Both the position numbers and the translations under genes were made by a program. Positions 55,205 to 63,981 of a stretch of 64,000 nt of DNA are shown here, piece by piece (the stretch's first letter is position 1; each line of letters opens with the position of its first letter). Origin of the DNA: Vibrio sp. S9_S30 (GTDB taxonomy: Bacteria > Pseudomonadota > Gammaproteobacteria > Enterobacterales > Vibrionaceae). Under the pieces are notes generated by a model. It had not been told where the DNA came from. It saw nothing but the letters and a program-made list of their open reading frames with translations, and ran no database searches. Location of the stretch: the NCBI RefSeq assembly GCF_014694455.1, contig NZ_JAAUWT010000001.1, positions 418,995 to 482,994 on the forward strand. The letters run 5' to 3'.

Positions 55205-56063
55205 TCATCGCGGCTTTCTTTGGAAAACCGCTTTGATCTTCAAGAAGAAGTAATCGGTATCTTGATACCCATATCCCATTCGCTTGATTAACTTTATCTT
55301 GTTGTTTCTCCCTTTAAGCGTGCACGTGTTTAACGGGTAACTTACCTTTGCAATAACGCCATGAAGATATGGTCTGAGTTTTCGTTCGAACTCTTTTAAT
55401 GGTCTAATGTCACTCTCATTCACTTGTTCCCACCATGCACTCCACAAGCCTTTGACCTGAACTTCTGACTTACAGCACCAGAGCGCTTTACCCCTTGTCT
55501 CGCCTTTTTACCTTGATTGGCTTGGTCGACTCGAACTTGTCCATGACGCGTTGCCTTAGTTCATCTCCCTTCACTGACGGAACAACGTGTCGAAGGCAGC
55601 GTTGATCTGTCTAATTTATCTATTTATCTATTTATCTCTTGAATGGTGTACCAATGAACACCGGTTAGTTGGGAGATACGCTTAATAGCAAGAAGGGGTA
55701 ACCGTTGTTCAATATGGCTTTTTAAGCGATGGGTTATACGAGATATGGCTCTAATCAAGATAGAGACGCCGTTTTTATACCGCAGTTATGGCACTTCACA
55801 CGTCGAGTTTGAATGATCAGCTCAACAGGGGGGAGTCGCCTAGCTTCTTTCACATGACGCCACCGAGACTCATTGCTGATATTTAAAAAGGAATAAAAGT
55901 AGGGTGTGAATCCAGTTACATTAACGCTACTGCCTTGTCTTTTACCAAGCAGTCGGTTGTTTTTGGATGTTAGGCTTAAAAACGTTTTGGAAAGTCGAGA
56001 AGCCTTGTTCCTAGTTTCTGGTCTGCACTTGGCGGCCAGTTTTCCAAAAATCAAGCGCACCAC
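55205..56063 (-). pseudogene. ISL3-family transposase, decayed
   Basis: The left end (55205-55520, minus) encodes GKALWCCKSEVQVKGLWSAWWEQ and then the typical ISL3 C-terminus: TCTLKGRNNKIKLIKRMGYGYQDTDYFFLKI. Upstream pieces in other frames include RWRHVKEARRLPPVELIIQTRRVKCHNCG (55755-55860), matching the ISL3 zinc-binding N-terminal part. Stops and frameshifts separate the pieces, so it is inactive. Terminal inverted repeats were not identified. Confidence 0.78.
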
Positions 56064-56428
56064 CTCTGATTGAGAGTGTTGGGGCTAACTGCAATCCCAG
56101 TGATCTTAACTGAATCAGCTTTGTCCAACTTGCTTTGGATTATTTATGACCATCCAAGACATCGAACATCTCTTTACGTCTGGTTATTGATTTTTTCTCA
56201 GAACCATTTGATCGCATGACAAGGTGTGTATCTACATGAGCTTGATGATTTTTATTTAAATCATCAGAGATCCCTCAGAGCCCAGTATCAACGGAACAAA
56301 CCGCAATTTTCTTTCTCTTCTAGACGCCAGAAAACAGCATAGATCATTGGCGTAAATTTCAACTCCTGCTTCTTCATTAGCTTGAATTTTTTGCATACCA
56401 ACAAAGAAAATCGGTGATATCCACTATT
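56064..56428. other. Decayed region with short minus-strand coding-like pieces
   Basis: No intact gene. On the minus strand a 46-codon frame (56256-56396, beginning MQKIQANEEAGVEIYAND) and a fragment ending MFDVLDGHK (near 56140) look coding-like but belong to nothing I recognise. They are probably further mobile-element or cargo remnants beside the ISL3 pseudogene. Confidence 0.35.
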
Positions 56429-56444
56429 ATGACTAAAATGTCAT
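56429..56444 (+). promoter_or_regulatory. CusR/CopR-type box before the first DUF3316-like gene
   Basis: ATGACTAAAATGTCAT, one mismatch from the ATGACA-N4-TGTCAT palindrome, 70 bp before the start codon. The sequence following it is nearly the same as behind the box at 57704. Confidence 0.8.
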
Positions 56445-56513
56445 GATTGGATACCGATAGAGTCAGAGTGAAGCTGTTAAATTGAATTCATCAACAAAAC
56501 AAAGGAAAGACAA

Positions 56514-56891
56514 ATGAATACTCTTAACAAAATTCTTCTTACAAGCTCTATTTTTTTATTCACTAGTGCTGCGGCTGTCGCTGAGCCATTAAATTCGGGA
56601 GGTAACTATGTGAGCAGAATTACCCACTCAACAGTATTGACACAAGCGACAAGCTCTAAAGAGCAAGCTTATAAACTAGGCGCAAAAAAGCTAGCAGAAT
56701 ATGAAGGCATGAGTGCAAAAGAGCTCGAATCAGAGTTTATTTTGGTTAGAAGCTACGGTAGTAAGGAAAATGCCACCCACCTCAAAGAACAACGCTATGT
56801 AACAGTTGAAGAACGGTTAAATAGCCAAGGAAAAATGGAGTACGTTGCTCAAGTCCATTTGCAAGTTCATTATCAAGAGCGTGACAATTAA
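56514..56891 (+). CDS. DUF3316-like periplasmic protein, paralog 1
   Basis: A 125-residue exported protein: signal MNTLNKILLTSSIFLFTSAAAVA, then a small alpha/beta domain with SSKEQAYKLGAKKLAEYEGMSAKEL, YVTVEERLNSQGKMEYVAQVHLQVHYQERD. The last segment (TVxExxxxxGxxxYxAxVxxxYHY-like) matches my memory of DUF3316, a family common in Vibrio with unknown function. AAAGGAAAG is a strong ribosome site. A near-identical paralog lies 900 bp downstream, and both have a CusR-type box, so they are probably copper-induced. Confidence 0.75.
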   Translation: MNTLNKILLTSSIFLFTSAAAVAEPLNSGGNYVSRITHSTVLTQATSSKEQAYKLGAKKLAEYEGMSAKELESEFILVRSYGSKENATHLKEQRYVTVEERLNSQGKMEYVAQVHLQVHYQERDN

Positions 56892-56909
56892 AAGTTAAAG
56901 GTGGTGTAT

Positions 56910-56945
56910 ACCTCTTGTGGCTCTTTAGCTACAAGAGGTTATGCT
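56910..56945 (+). terminator. Hairpin after the first DUF3316-like gene
   Basis: ACCTCTTGTGGCT (56910-56922) pairs with AGCTACAAGAGGT (56927-56939), one G-U pair, over CTTT. The tail TATGCTGTTT is only moderately T-rich, but the 13-bp stem is very stable. Confidence 0.65.
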
Positions 56946-57057
56946 GTTTAACAAGATGGTCTAAATATCTCAGGTGTTAAACTTGAAGGCTCAGTATTTA
57001 TTTTGACAGAAGACGATACTTAGTCATTACTAATTTGTCAGGTGGAGACTGTGTCAG

Positions 57058-57526
57058 CTAATTGATATGATTTGTACCAATTAGAGACACTGCCTTTGGT
57101 GACATTTTGTTGTTCAGGTTAACTGGGCTTAGGTACCAGAGAACACACATGGCTTCTTGTCCGATTATAATCAACCTCAATGTACTCAAGATCGTTTGAC
57201 GCGTATTGTCTCCGTTGTCGGCGAGTTTTTTGTATGCGCTTTGGTCTGCAATAAAACCCACATCGTGATACCTTGAAAACCTTATCTATACGAATGAAAC
57301 ACGCAAGCACAGCAGTGTTTAAGAGCCATTTACTTTAGACTTTTCACAAAGCAGGTAGCGCCCTTTTTACGATACCTCACATGTCTTCTTCCACCATCTG
57401 TAGACTCAAGATTCATATTTAAGAGAGTAGTTTGGCTGAAGATGCTATTCCCACTTTCTCAGCTAGTATCAAGGCTTCTGCTTTAAATTCAGAAAAATGG
57501 ATAATACGTTCCCTCTTGCTTGTCAT
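57058..57526 (-). pseudogene. IS3-family element remnant (orfA and orfB pieces)
   Basis: On the minus strand from ATG 57526 the frame gives TSKRERIIHFSEFKAEALILAEKVGIAS, the helix-turn-helix start of an IS3-type OrfA, and then breaks. Further along, 57119-57310 encodes IRIDKVFKVSRCGFYCRPKRIQKTRRQRR, the start of OrfB (VSRSGYY-type). The catalytic core is missing. The remnant sits exactly between the two DUF3316-like paralogs. Confidence 0.72.
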
Positions 57527-57703
57527 GGCTTACCCCGTTAGTGACGGTATTCATTTCACTCGGTGTCCCAAACGGGTGGTGCGGATCCATTCGTGTTTTA
57601 TTCCGTTATTCTAGTGGATCCGACTTCTTGTTTTGAAAGATAACGAGTTCAATTTAAAGGATAAAAAAGCGAAGAGGCTTTAAGCTATATAATGATAAAA
57701 AGT

Positions 57704-57719
57704 ATGACAAAAATGTCAT
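57704..57719 (+). promoter_or_regulatory. CusR/CopR-type box before the second DUF3316-like gene
   Basis: ATGACAAAAATGTCAT: perfect 6-bp arms ATGACA/TGTCAT around AAAA, 70 bp before the start codon. This is the best of the four copies. Confidence 0.85.
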
Positions 57720-57789
57720 GATTGGATGCTGATAGAGTCAGAGTGAAGCTGCTAGATTGAACTCATCGATAACAAATGAGGAATGACAA

Positions 57790-58170
57790 ATGAACACTCT
57801 ACAAAAAATTATTCTAACTGGATCTATTTTGCTTACTAGTGCAGCATCCGTTGCACAGCCATTGTATTCTGGTAGTAATTACTTAAGCCGAGTTGATCAT
57901 AGAACGGTCTCTATTGATGCTGTAAGCTCTAAGCAACAAGCTTACGAACTAGGGGCTAAAAAGTTGTCAACATTTGAGGGCATCACTGCCCAAGAGCTCA
58001 ACTCGGTATTTGGCTTTGGCAGAAATTATGGTAGTAATCAAAACACTACTCATCTCGAAGACCAAGGGTATGTAACTGTTCAAGAGAGATTTAACCATAA
58101 AGGACAACTAGAGTATGTCGCCCAAGTACACTTAAATGTTCATTATCAAGAGCGAGATAGTAATAACTAA
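57790..58170 (+). CDS. DUF3316-like periplasmic protein, paralog 2
   Basis: A 126-residue protein with signal MNTLQKIILTGSILLTSAASVAQ and the same domain as paralog 1: SSKQQAYELGAKKLSTFEGITAQEL, YVTVQERFNHKGQLEYVAQVHLNVHYQERD. The two proteins are about 60 percent identical by eye and share the upstream box and about 60 bp of promoter DNA. A hairpin (GGCTCCTG 58181-58188 with CAGGAGCC 58205-58212) follows, just before the ribosome site of a PII-like pseudogene. Function unknown; likely copper-regulated. Confidence 0.75.
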   Translation: MNTLQKIILTGSILLTSAASVAQPLYSGSNYLSRVDHRTVSIDAVSSKQQAYELGAKKLSTFEGITAQELNSVFGFGRNYGSNQNTTHLEDQGYVTVQERFNHKGQLEYVAQVHLNVHYQERDSNN

Positions 58171-58224
58171 GTACAAGTAGGGCTCCTGGATCTACGTGAT
58201 GCTTCAGGAGCCAAGGAGGCAACT

Positions 58225-58448
58225 ATGACTGATAAAGTATCGGTCATAGTTCAAGAAAAAAAGCTCGACCTACTCCTAATGGGTGAAGGTATTCGAAATT
58301 TCACAACGTATCAAGTACAAGGGCGTGGAACTCAATCGGACTTAACGGATACGTACGTTGAAACTCGGATTACCCAAGAGATATTTTGTTGGTGATAGCC
58401 ATACTCGGCATCGATGTATTGCTGGGTGCTCTATGTGTGCCACAATAA
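58225..58448 (+). pseudogene. Frameshifted PII-like (DUF3240-type) small protein
   Basis: AAGGAGG six bases before ATG 58225 opens a 56-codon frame: TDKVSVIVQEKKLDLLLMGEGI, then FTTYQVQGRGTQSDLTDTYVET. The YQVQGRG turn after a Leu-rich helix is typical of PII-like ferredoxin-fold proteins, including DUF3240 proteins encoded next to Cus-type metal exporters. The frame stops at 58395; a +1 shift near 58383 continues with ILLVIAILGIDVLLGALCVPQ to 58448, giving a normal final strand-helix. So it appears broken by one indel, perhaps following loss of the exporter it served. Confidence 0.55.
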
Positions 58449-58471
58449 GCAAATATCTAGTCTATTATACA

Positions 58472-58487
58472 ATGACAGAAAGTATAA
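58472..58487 (+). promoter_or_regulatory. Weak half CusR/CopR-type box before copR
   Basis: ATGACAGAAAGTATAA has a perfect left arm and a poor right arm, 33 bp before the response-regulator start. It may allow weak autoregulation, or may be chance. Confidence 0.3.
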
Positions 58488-58520
58488 CAACACATACAGA
58501 AACCAAGGCATTTTTCTTAT

Positions 58521-59204
58521 ATGAAGTTACTTGTTGTAGAAGATGAAGAGAAAGCAGGAGCTTATCTTAAAAAAGGCCTAATTGAATCGGGCTACAGTGT
58601 CGATCTATCCACTGATGGGGTTGATGCTTTGTATTTGGCAACGACGAATGAGTACGACCTTATTATCTTGGATATTATGCTACCAAAGTTGAATGGGTGG
58701 CAGCTATTGCACACGCTTCGTAGTAGTGATTTCTCTACTCCAGTTATTATTTTATCAGCAAAAGACCAAGTTGAAGACCGAGTTAAGGGGCTTGAATTAG
58801 GTGCAAATGACTACCTTGTCAAACCTTTTGCATTTGTAGAGCTGCTTGCTAGGGTTAAAAACGCGTTACGAAATCAAACCAGTACAAGCAAAACGGATCC
58901 TATTTTACAGATAGCCGACCTAAGTCTTGATCTTCTCAAACGGAAGGTCACTCGTGATTCTGATGTGATTCAATTGACGGCTAAAGAATTTTCTTTGTTG
59001 GAATATCTGTTTTCAAAAAAAGGACAAGTGGTGACACGTACACAAATTGCATCAGCAGTTTGGGATATGAACTTCGATAGTGACACGAATGTGATTGATT
59101 CAGCGGTGAAAAGGCTGAGATCGAAAATTGATAATCCTTATCAACAAAAGCTCATTCTAACCGTGCGAGGGATGGGCTACAAACTTGACGATACAATAGA
59201 ATGA
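58521..59204 (+). CDS. CopR/CusR-type response regulator
   Basis: A 227-residue OmpR-family regulator. REC domain: MKLLVVEDEEKAGAYLKKGL, phospho-acceptor Asp in DLIILDIMLPKLNGWQLL (about residue 51), the Thr/Ser and Lys in VIILSAKDQ and YLVKPFAF. The C-terminal winged helix (about 130-225) has LTAKEFSLLEYLFSKKGQVVTRTQIASAVWDMNF and VDSAVKRLRSKID-type recognition region. The VEDEEKAGAYLKKGL start and Asn-rich VWDMNFDSDTNVID are those of the heavy-metal CusR/CopR/IrlR group. It overlaps the kinase gene by 4 bp. It probably binds the ATGACA-N4-TGTCAT boxes. Confidence 0.92.
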   Translation: MKLLVVEDEEKAGAYLKKGLIESGYSVDLSTDGVDALYLATTNEYDLIILDIMLPKLNGWQLLHTLRSSDFSTPVIILSAKDQVEDRVKGLELGANDYLVKPFAFVELLARVKNALRNQTSTSKTDPILQIADLSLDLLKRKVTRDSDVIQLTAKEFSLLEYLFSKKGQVVTRTQIASAVWDMNFDSDTNVIDSAVKRLRSKIDNPYQQKLILTVRGMGYKLDDTIE

Positions 59205-60520
59205 AAAAAGTCATCAACAAATCGTTAGCACTTAAATTGGTGTTTATGTATGTGATGGCTTCTTTCGTTGTCTTGGCTATTTTTGCATTAACGGTTCAGC
59301 ACGCAATTACAAATCACTTTTATGAACAAGATTATTTGCATCTAGAGGAGAAGCTTAAATCGTTAGCTCCTAATGCCGAGACTAAATTGAACATTTTTGA
59401 CTCTTTGAATATCTCTGCGTGGGTTTTAGAAAACGGTCAGGTCATAAAATCAAACAGAGAAGTTAACCGCTTTCCTGTAGAGATGGTGTCAAGTTCCTCT
59501 TATGAATGGTCAGAAGGTGACTTGATTTTTCGAGCATTTAAATTCAAGTCTTCACCGGAAAGTGATCGTTCTATTGTGCTCGCGATGGAAATCACTCACC
59601 ACAAACTCTTTTTCAAAAAGCTCAATTCAATTTTATTGTGGACGCTTGTTCTCAGTGTGGGTTTATCGGGTGCTTATGCTTTAGTCATCGTACGAAGTGG
59701 TTTGATGCCATTAAAAGTGTTGAAAAACTATATAGAAAAGGTTAGTACGAGCAACCTGAATGTACGATTACCGAGTGACTCCTTACCAGTAGAGCTCAAG
59801 AGTTTAGCCGCCTCTCAAAATGAAATGTTGGAAAGGTTACAATCTGGTTTTATCAGGTTGAGTGAGTTCTCCTCTGATATAGCACATGAGCTAAGAACAC
59901 CATTGACCAATATCATGATGCAAACTCAAGTAGCTCTCGTAGCTAAACGCTCTGTTGAAGAGTATCAAGATATCTTGGCTTCAAACCTCGAAGAGCTAGA
60001 GCGATTAAATAAAACAATATCAGATACCCTGTACTTAGCGAAGTCAGAGAATGAACTTCTGCATAAGGCAAAAACCGAACTTCATTTGAGGGATATTTTC
60101 ACCTCTTTACTCGACTACTATGAGGCTTTGGCGGAAGAAGAAAATGTTCGCATTACGGTAGATGGTGAAATGACCCTGCTGGGTGACAAAGACATGCTTC
60201 AGCGAGCATTTGGAAATGTATTATCTAATGCTTTGAGGCATTGTTTTCCTGACACAGAGATATCTGTTCTTATCTCAGACTCAGGAGGTAGAAAGACGGT
60301 TAAAATCAGTAATACCGGAGAGCCGATACCTCAAAGTTCCCTACCGTATATATTTGATCGCTTTTATCGCTCAGATAAATCTCGTGTTCACTCAAATAGT
60401 GTAGGTGCAGGGTTAGGGCTACCTATTGCTAAAGCGATTATGCACGCTCATGGCGGAGATATAGCGGTGTCTTCAATTGAAAACAGAACGGAATTTGAGT
60501 TTGTGTTTGATAATGTTTGA
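59201..60520 (+). CDS. CopS/CusS-type heavy-metal sensor histidine kinase
   Basis: A 439-residue membrane kinase. Two membrane helices (about residues 10-33 and 145-168) bound a periplasmic sensor of about 110 residues. HAMP follows, then the H-box FSSDIAHELRTPLTNIMMQTQVAL, and ATPase motifs FGNVLSNALRHCFPD (N), VKISNTGEPIP (G1), FDRFYRSDKSR (F) and GAGLGLPIAKAIMHAHGG (G2). The layout matches heavy-metal sensors (cztS/silS/copS group). It is translationally coupled to the response regulator. Confidence 0.92.
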   Translation: MKKVINKSLALKLVFMYVMASFVVLAIFALTVQHAITNHFYEQDYLHLEEKLKSLAPNAETKLNIFDSLNISAWVLENGQVIKSNREVNRFPVEMVSSSSYEWSEGDLIFRAFKFKSSPESDRSIVLAMEITHHKLFFKKLNSILLWTLVLSVGLSGAYALVIVRSGLMPLKVLKNYIEKVSTSNLNVRLPSDSLPVELKSLAASQNEMLERLQSGFIRLSEFSSDIAHELRTPLTNIMMQTQVALVAKRSVEEYQDILASNLEELERLNKTISDTLYLAKSENELLHKAKTELHLRDIFTSLLDYYEALAEEENVRITVDGEMTLLGDKDMLQRAFGNVLSNALRHCFPDTEISVLISDSGGRKTVKISNTGEPIPQSSLPYIFDRFYRSDKSRVHSNSVGAGLGLPIAKAIMHAHGGDIAVSSIENRTEFEFVFDNV

Positions 60521-60597
60521 TTTTACCAAAACCTAGACCTCCCTATTACACCCAAGTATTGATACTGTAGAATGATGCCCAAAGCAAAAGGTACAAA

Positions 60598-60948
60598 ATG
60601 GTATACTCACTAAAGCAGACAGGTATTTTGACTGTCAGCATTCTAGCGATGTTGTTGTCTAGTTATGCCTTAAGTATGCCAATGATGAGTTCTCACTCTG
60701 TATCTACACCTGCTGAAGTAATGGCAATGGAAAATGGAAACTCCAATCACTGTGATGGCAAGAGTGCTCTATGTGGTGATTGTTGTAAATCTGCCTGTTC
60801 AAGTATCTACGCATCACTAACGTCAGTCCTCTTTATCAGCAATGACCAATCTATTTTAGCTCTTCATAGTCCACTCAAAATAGGCATTAAAGTTACTCGT
60901 ATTCATAGTCTACTTCGCCCCCCTCTTCTCTTAATTCATTCGTCATAA
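60598..60948 (+). CDS. Cys/His/Met-rich exported protein, copper-island
   Basis: A 116-residue protein starting with a signal peptide (TGILTVSILAMLLSSYALSM), followed by Met/His-rich PMMSSHSVS, MAMENGNSNHCDGKSALCGDCCKSACSS with six Cys, a hydrophobic stretch and a Pro-rich end (LLRPPLL). The general plan of a short exported Cys/His motif followed by a Pro-ended hydrophobic tail recalls CopL- and DUF2946-type copper proteins, but no direct match is claimed. AAAGG is six bases before the ATG. It follows the two-component system by 77 bp and may be in the same unit. Confidence 0.62.
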   Translation: MVYSLKQTGILTVSILAMLLSSYALSMPMMSSHSVSTPAEVMAMENGNSNHCDGKSALCGDCCKSACSSIYASLTSVLFISNDQSILALHSPLKIGIKVTRIHSLLRPPLLLIHSS

Positions 60949-61414
60949 TTATGAGTTCTTACGTCTGCTCTGTTTTCGATGTAGGGGCTAAAATGTGTCC
61001 ATGTTATTTTACGCGGATAGTTATAATAAACCTTTAATTCAATAAGTTAGATGTATTCAGAAGTGTTGATGTTAATGTTGCTGTTGCTTTTATGGGATGC
61101 AGATCGTGTTATATGCAGAAGCTGAAACATTACTGTAATTAAACTCACCCATTAAATCAGCTCTAATGAGTGATACGAGTCGCTCAGTATACGTTCGCGG
61201 CACAGCCACAAGCTATGCGTGAAGTGGGGGAGGGGCGAGCTCTTATGAAAATGACTTGAAGTGGCATATGCATATTCCATCAAAGACAAAACGGTACTGA
61301 CTTACGATGCCAATTGCGACAACTCATGGTGCCCCCAACCATGAAAGAACAGTATATCGACTTCAATTATCGAAACATTATTAATACTTATTTAGGTGAT
61401 AGATAAAAATGGTT
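60949..61414. other. Intergenic stretch at the right edge of the copper island
   Basis: About 460 bp without a recognisable gene, RNA or hairpin with a T run. Short stretches look degenerate rather than regulatory. It separates the copper genes from the glycosyltransferase. Confidence 0.4.
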
Positions 61415-62326
61415 ATGAAAATATCACTAGTTGTTCCCGTGTTTAATGAGCAGGAAGCCATTCCTGTTTTTTATAAAACGGTAAAAGAAAATAAAGAACT
61501 TAGTAAATACAAGATTGAAATATTATTCATCAATGATGGCAGTACCGATCTCACCGAAAGCATTATTGATGCGATAGCTCTTTCAGACAGGGATATTATA
61601 GCTTTAAATTTTACTCGAAACTTTGGAAAAGAGTCCGCTCTGATGGCTGGTTTAGAGCATGCAACGGGTGACGCGGTTGTCCCTATTGATGTTGATCTTC
61701 AAGACCCAATAGAAGTCATACCAGAAATGATAGATAAATGGCTAAATGGGGCCGATGTCGTGCTTGGGAAGCGTGTGGACAGAGCGGCAGATGGTATCCT
61801 TAAACGCAGCACTGCTGAGTGGTTTTACAAAGTTCATAACAATATCAGTGATCTTCAGATTCAAGAAAACGTAGGTGACTTTCGCCTACTTTCTCGCGAT
61901 ACCGTGGAGCATATCAAGCAGCTACCCGAGAGAAACTTGTTTATGAAAGGTATCTTGTCTTGGGTTGGGGGAAACGTTGAGGTTGTTGAATATATAAGGC
62001 AAGAGCGCTCAGTCGGTGATACAAAATTCAATGGCTGGAAACTTTGGAATTTTGCAATAGAAGGAATCACTAGCTTTTCGACATTGCCACTTAGAGTTTG
62101 GAGTTACATAGGTTTCGTAATTTCATTGTTGTCTCTGTTTTATGGCGGGTGGATCATTTTGGACAAGTTTATCAATGAGAATCCTGTACCTGGTTTTCCC
62201 ACTTTGATCGTCGCAATTGTCTTTTTGGGGGGAATACAGTTGATAGGAATAGGTATTGTAGGTGAATATGTTGGTCGAGTGTATATTGAATCTAAACAGC
62301 GTCCGCGTTATTTATTGAAAAAATAA
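61415..62326 (+). CDS. GtrB-like polyprenyl-phosphate glycosyltransferase (GT2)
   Basis: A 303-residue family 2 glycosyltransferase. The N-terminal catalytic domain has [56 protein letters not shown] (DxD-like), and [15 protein letters not shown]; two C-terminal helices ([20 protein letters not shown] and [30 protein letters not shown]) anchor it. GtrB-type enzymes load glucose or a related sugar onto undecaprenyl phosphate for O-antigen modification. The usual partners, a GtrA flippase and a specific transferase, are not beside it. ATG 61409 is an alternative start. Confidence 0.9.
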   Translation: MKISLVVPVFNEQEAIPVFYKTVKENKELSKYKIEILFINDGSTDLTESIIDAIALSDRDIIALNFTRNFGKESALMAGLEHATGDAVVPIDVDLQDPIEVIPEMIDKWLNGADVVLGKRVDRAADGILKRSTAEWFYKVHNNISDLQIQENVGDFRLLSRDTVEHIKQLPERNLFMKGILSWVGGNVEVVEYIRQERSVGDTKFNGWKLWNFAIEGITSFSTLPLRVWSYIGFVISLLSLFYGGWIILDKFINENPVPGFPTLIVAIVFLGGIQLIGIGIVGEYVGRVYIESKQRPRYLLKK

Positions 62327-62572
62327 CACTATACCCAAGTAACGGATAATAACGCACCTGCTCATGTGGCGGTCGTTATTTTTCTCGTTCTGATAGCAGG
62401 GCGATCGCATGAATGCCTAATTTTCACTCACAGAGATAAATTCAGCGCTAAGAACCGCTTCCAGCATGGATGTTTCATCATGCAACGCTTCTGCTTACCA
62501 ACAATACTAAGCTTGGTTGACTCTAAGCACAGCATATTGAGCTGAACAACACCTTTCTTCCCTTAATCTTTA

Positions 62573-62588
62573 CTGTTTTTTTATACAG
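62573..62588 (+). promoter_or_regulatory. LexA operator upstream of dinB
   Basis: CTGTTTTTTTATACAG, flanked as TA-CTG-N10-CAG-TG, a near-consensus LexA box, 90 bp before the dinB start. It supports SOS induction of the polymerase. Confidence 0.88.
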
Positions 62589-62678
62589 TGTAAAATGGTT
62601 TGGTATTTGCTAAAGAAAAGCTTTAACTACTGAGTGTTAAAGGGAGGTATAAATGCCTTTCAAGCTCTGGGAGTGACG

Positions 62679-63737
62679 ATGACCAAGAAATTTATCCATA
62701 TAGATCTCGATTGTTACTACGCGGCGATTGAAGCGAGGGATAACCCAAGCCTCAGAGGAATCCCATTGGCCATTGGAGGATCGCGATATAGGAGAGGGGT
62801 GCTATCGACATGTAACTATGAGGCGCGTAAATTTGGTGTCCGATCTGCAATGCCAACATCACAAGCCTTGAGGTTATGCCCACAACTAACAGTAGTTTCA
62901 GGAAATATGGAGAAATATCAGTTAGTTTCTAAGCAAATACGAGAGATATTTTCAAGGTACACAGATAAGATTGAACCACTCTCTTTAGATGAGGCTTACT
63001 TGGACGTCACACAATCAACTTTGTTCGGAGGTTCGGCGACTTTAATTGCACAAGATATCAGAAAGAAAATTGAGTCTGAATTGCAACTTACAGCTAGCGC
63101 TGGAGTGGCGCCTATCAAGTTTGTTGCCAAAGTTGCCTCCGATGTTAATAAACCAAATGGTATATGTGTGGTTTCTCCCGACGAATTGAACACGTTCATT
63201 GAGAAGTTGGAGCTAGGCAAGATTTCTGGAGTGGGTAAGGTTACGTTAGAAAAACTACACAAATTGGGCTTGTTTTTAGGGAAAGATGTCAAAAATTACG
63301 AACACCACTTGTTAATAAAGCAATTCGGTAAGTTTGGTCAAACGCTATGGGATAGATGCCATGGCGTTGATTCCAGAGAAGTGGAAGTTTCAAGGGTTCG
63401 AAAGTCCTTAGGGGTAGAGAAAACGTTCAATGTTGATTTGTACTCTGAAGAAGACTGCCTAAAGGCTATAGATCGGTTGTATTCATCTTTAACTACGCGG
63501 CTCGAAAAAGTATCTACCGCCCAAAATATCATTCGTTTGGGAGTTAAATTGAAATTTAATGACTTTAAGCAAACAACGGTCGAGCATAAACAGAGCAAGC
63601 TAGAAAAGAGTTTTTTTACAGAACTGTTTAGAGAGGCAATGATGAGGCAGAATGGTCGTGGTATTCGCTTGATTGGAATTTCAGTTGGTCTTGACAACAA
63701 CCAGAGTGAAAAAGGTCAAATGAGCTTTGAATGGTGA
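62679..63737 (+). CDS. dinB: DNA polymerase IV
   Basis: DinB is the SOS-induced Y-family translesion polymerase. The 352-residue protein has the catalytic residues in KFIHIDLDCYYAAIEARDN and SLDEAYLDVTQ, the steric-gate/finger stretch YEARKFGVRSAMPTSQA, the helix-hairpin-helix GKISGVGKVTLEKLHKLG, and a complete little-finger domain ending with RLIGISVGL. The open frame starts at 62634, but family N-termini and GGAG five bases upstream indicate ATG 62679. It appears intact, although it sits next to island DNA. A canonical beta-clamp motif at the extreme C-terminus is not obvious. Confidence 0.95.
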   Translation: MTKKFIHIDLDCYYAAIEARDNPSLRGIPLAIGGSRYRRGVLSTCNYEARKFGVRSAMPTSQALRLCPQLTVVSGNMEKYQLVSKQIREIFSRYTDKIEPLSLDEAYLDVTQSTLFGGSATLIAQDIRKKIESELQLTASAGVAPIKFVAKVASDVNKPNGICVVSPDELNTFIEKLELGKISGVGKVTLEKLHKLGLFLGKDVKNYEHHLLIKQFGKFGQTLWDRCHGVDSREVEVSRVRKSLGVEKTFNVDLYSEEDCLKAIDRLYSSLTTRLEKVSTAQNIIRLGVKLKFNDFKQTTVEHKQSKLEKSFFTELFREAMMRQNGRGIRLIGISVGLDNNQSEKGQMSFEW

Positions 63738-63981
63738 ATTGGATCTCAAAGACTTTCGAGATGCCAGAAAGGAAGAGAGATTCGCATACTCGGGTTGAAC
63801 GTTATGCTCAAACCCGAACAAGAAACCAAGCAGCTCAGTTGCTTTTGATTCAAACTAAAGGCCGGTAACTAACTTGTATTAGTTCCGACTAGATCTGACA
63901 CTTCAATTTGAAAAGAAGAGAGTTACCCACTTTGATTAAAGGTGCTTAATCACTAATCAAAGACAATAAGAGGTAACTCTC

